A stretch of 64,000 nt of DNA from Aquamicrobium lusatiense (GTDB taxonomy: Bacteria; Pseudomonadota; Alphaproteobacteria; Rhizobiales; Rhizobiaceae), in the NCBI RefSeq assembly GCF_014201615.1, contig NZ_JACHEU010000001.1, positions 391,631 to 455,630 on the forward strand, in the 5' to 3' direction. Positions within the stretch are counted from its first letter, which is position 1. Each line of letters opens with the position of its first letter. Positions 63,814-64,000 of this stretch are shown here, piece after piece. The notes under the pieces are model-generated. The model worked only from the letters and a program-made list of their open reading frames with translations, was not told where the DNA came from and did not search any database. A program made the position numbers and the translations under genes.

Positions 63814-64000
63814 ATGTTCATTCCCTTCTTCCTCGAACTGAAGGCCGCAAAAATTCCCGTCTCGCTCCGGGAATATCTGTCGCTTCTGGAAGGCATGGAC
63901 GCGGGACTGGTCGACTACGATGTCGAGGGTTTTTACTATCTGGCGCGCGCCGCGCTGGTGAAGGACGAGCGCCACATCGACCGCTTCGATCAGGTGTTTT
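63814..64000 (+). CDS. VWA-domain protein, CoxE-like (3' end outside the window)
   Basis: The first 62 residues of a protein opening FIPFFLELKAAKIPVSLREYL, with DYDVEGFYYLARAALVKDE after it. This is the typical N-terminus of CoxE-like VWA proteins, which act with MoxR AAA+ ATPases in cofactor insertion or complex assembly. The window ends inside the gene. No strong ribosome site is visible before the ATG at 63814. The MoxR-type ATPase of this window is at 46150, not next to it. Confidence 0.85.
   Translation, partial: MFIPFFLELKAAKIPVSLREYLSLLEGMDAGLVDYDVEGFYYLARAALVKDERHIDRFDQVF

Overview
The window is ordinary, GC-rich alphaproteobacterial chromosome, most likely from the Hyphomicrobiales (Rhizobiales) and closest in style to the Phyllobacteriaceae/Brucellaceae. 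Support for this: the yebC-ruvCAB-ybgC-tolQRAB-pal-cpoB-tilS-ftsH-glmM gene set, an RcdA (DUF1465) gene, Omp25/Omp31-type barrel proteins, DUF2125 and DUF3309 genes, a 6S RNA upstream of 5-formyl-THF cyclo-ligase, and three RNA motifs known from alphaproteobacteria (SAM-II before metA, the serC leader, the suhB/mmgR-type RNA). I see no prophage, insertion sequence, CRISPR array, tRNA or rRNA.

Layout. 1-7.1 kb: the end of an ABC-F (uup) gene, three small-molecule exporters, a proline-rich membrane protein and purA. 7.2-12.1 kb: serA and serC (behind a serC leader RNA), then two outer-membrane barrel paralogs. 12.3-27.3 kb: one long leftward block for the cell envelope and recombination (glmM, ftsH, tilS, cpoB, pal, tolBARQ, ybgC, a NUDIX gene, ruvBAC, rcdA). 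27.3-34.4 kb: a leftward small RNA, then thiE-like, Sel1-repeat and suhB genes, an acyltransferase, an uncharacterised MotA/MotB-like pair, and a ClpP paralog. 35-45 kb: an ArsR/SRPBCC operon, two peptidases, an MsbA-like exporter, rpmE, a SelW-like gene with yebC, a periplasmic metallo-beta-lactamase-fold protein, the remains of a second ArsR/SRPBCC pair, terC, a YmdB-type phosphoesterase and fau behind 6S RNA. 46-54.7 kb: a MoxR ATPase, a queuosine-precursor transporter with a probable preQ1 riboswitch, rpmB, DUF3108, and a small glutathione/aldehyde group (gloB, a methyltransferase, an aldo-keto reductase, ChaC). 54.9-64 kb: tyrC-hisC, metA with a SAM-II riboswitch, an MFS carrier, leuB, leuD, a GNAT gene, and the start of a VWA (CoxE-like) gene cut by the window end.

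Amino-acid biosynthesis is scattered but tied to RNA control: serCA, metA, hisC-tyrC and leuB/leuD. Short palindromic intergenic elements of at least three families sit between genes. Two near-identical 100-bp copies directly abut, and appear to supply the edge of, the stop codons of two genes. The least understood genes are the MotA/MotB-like pair (31.6-33.6 kb) and the proline-rich protein next to purA. I found no clear novel multi-gene system; the most informative items are the RNA elements, the repeat families and one decayed gene pair.
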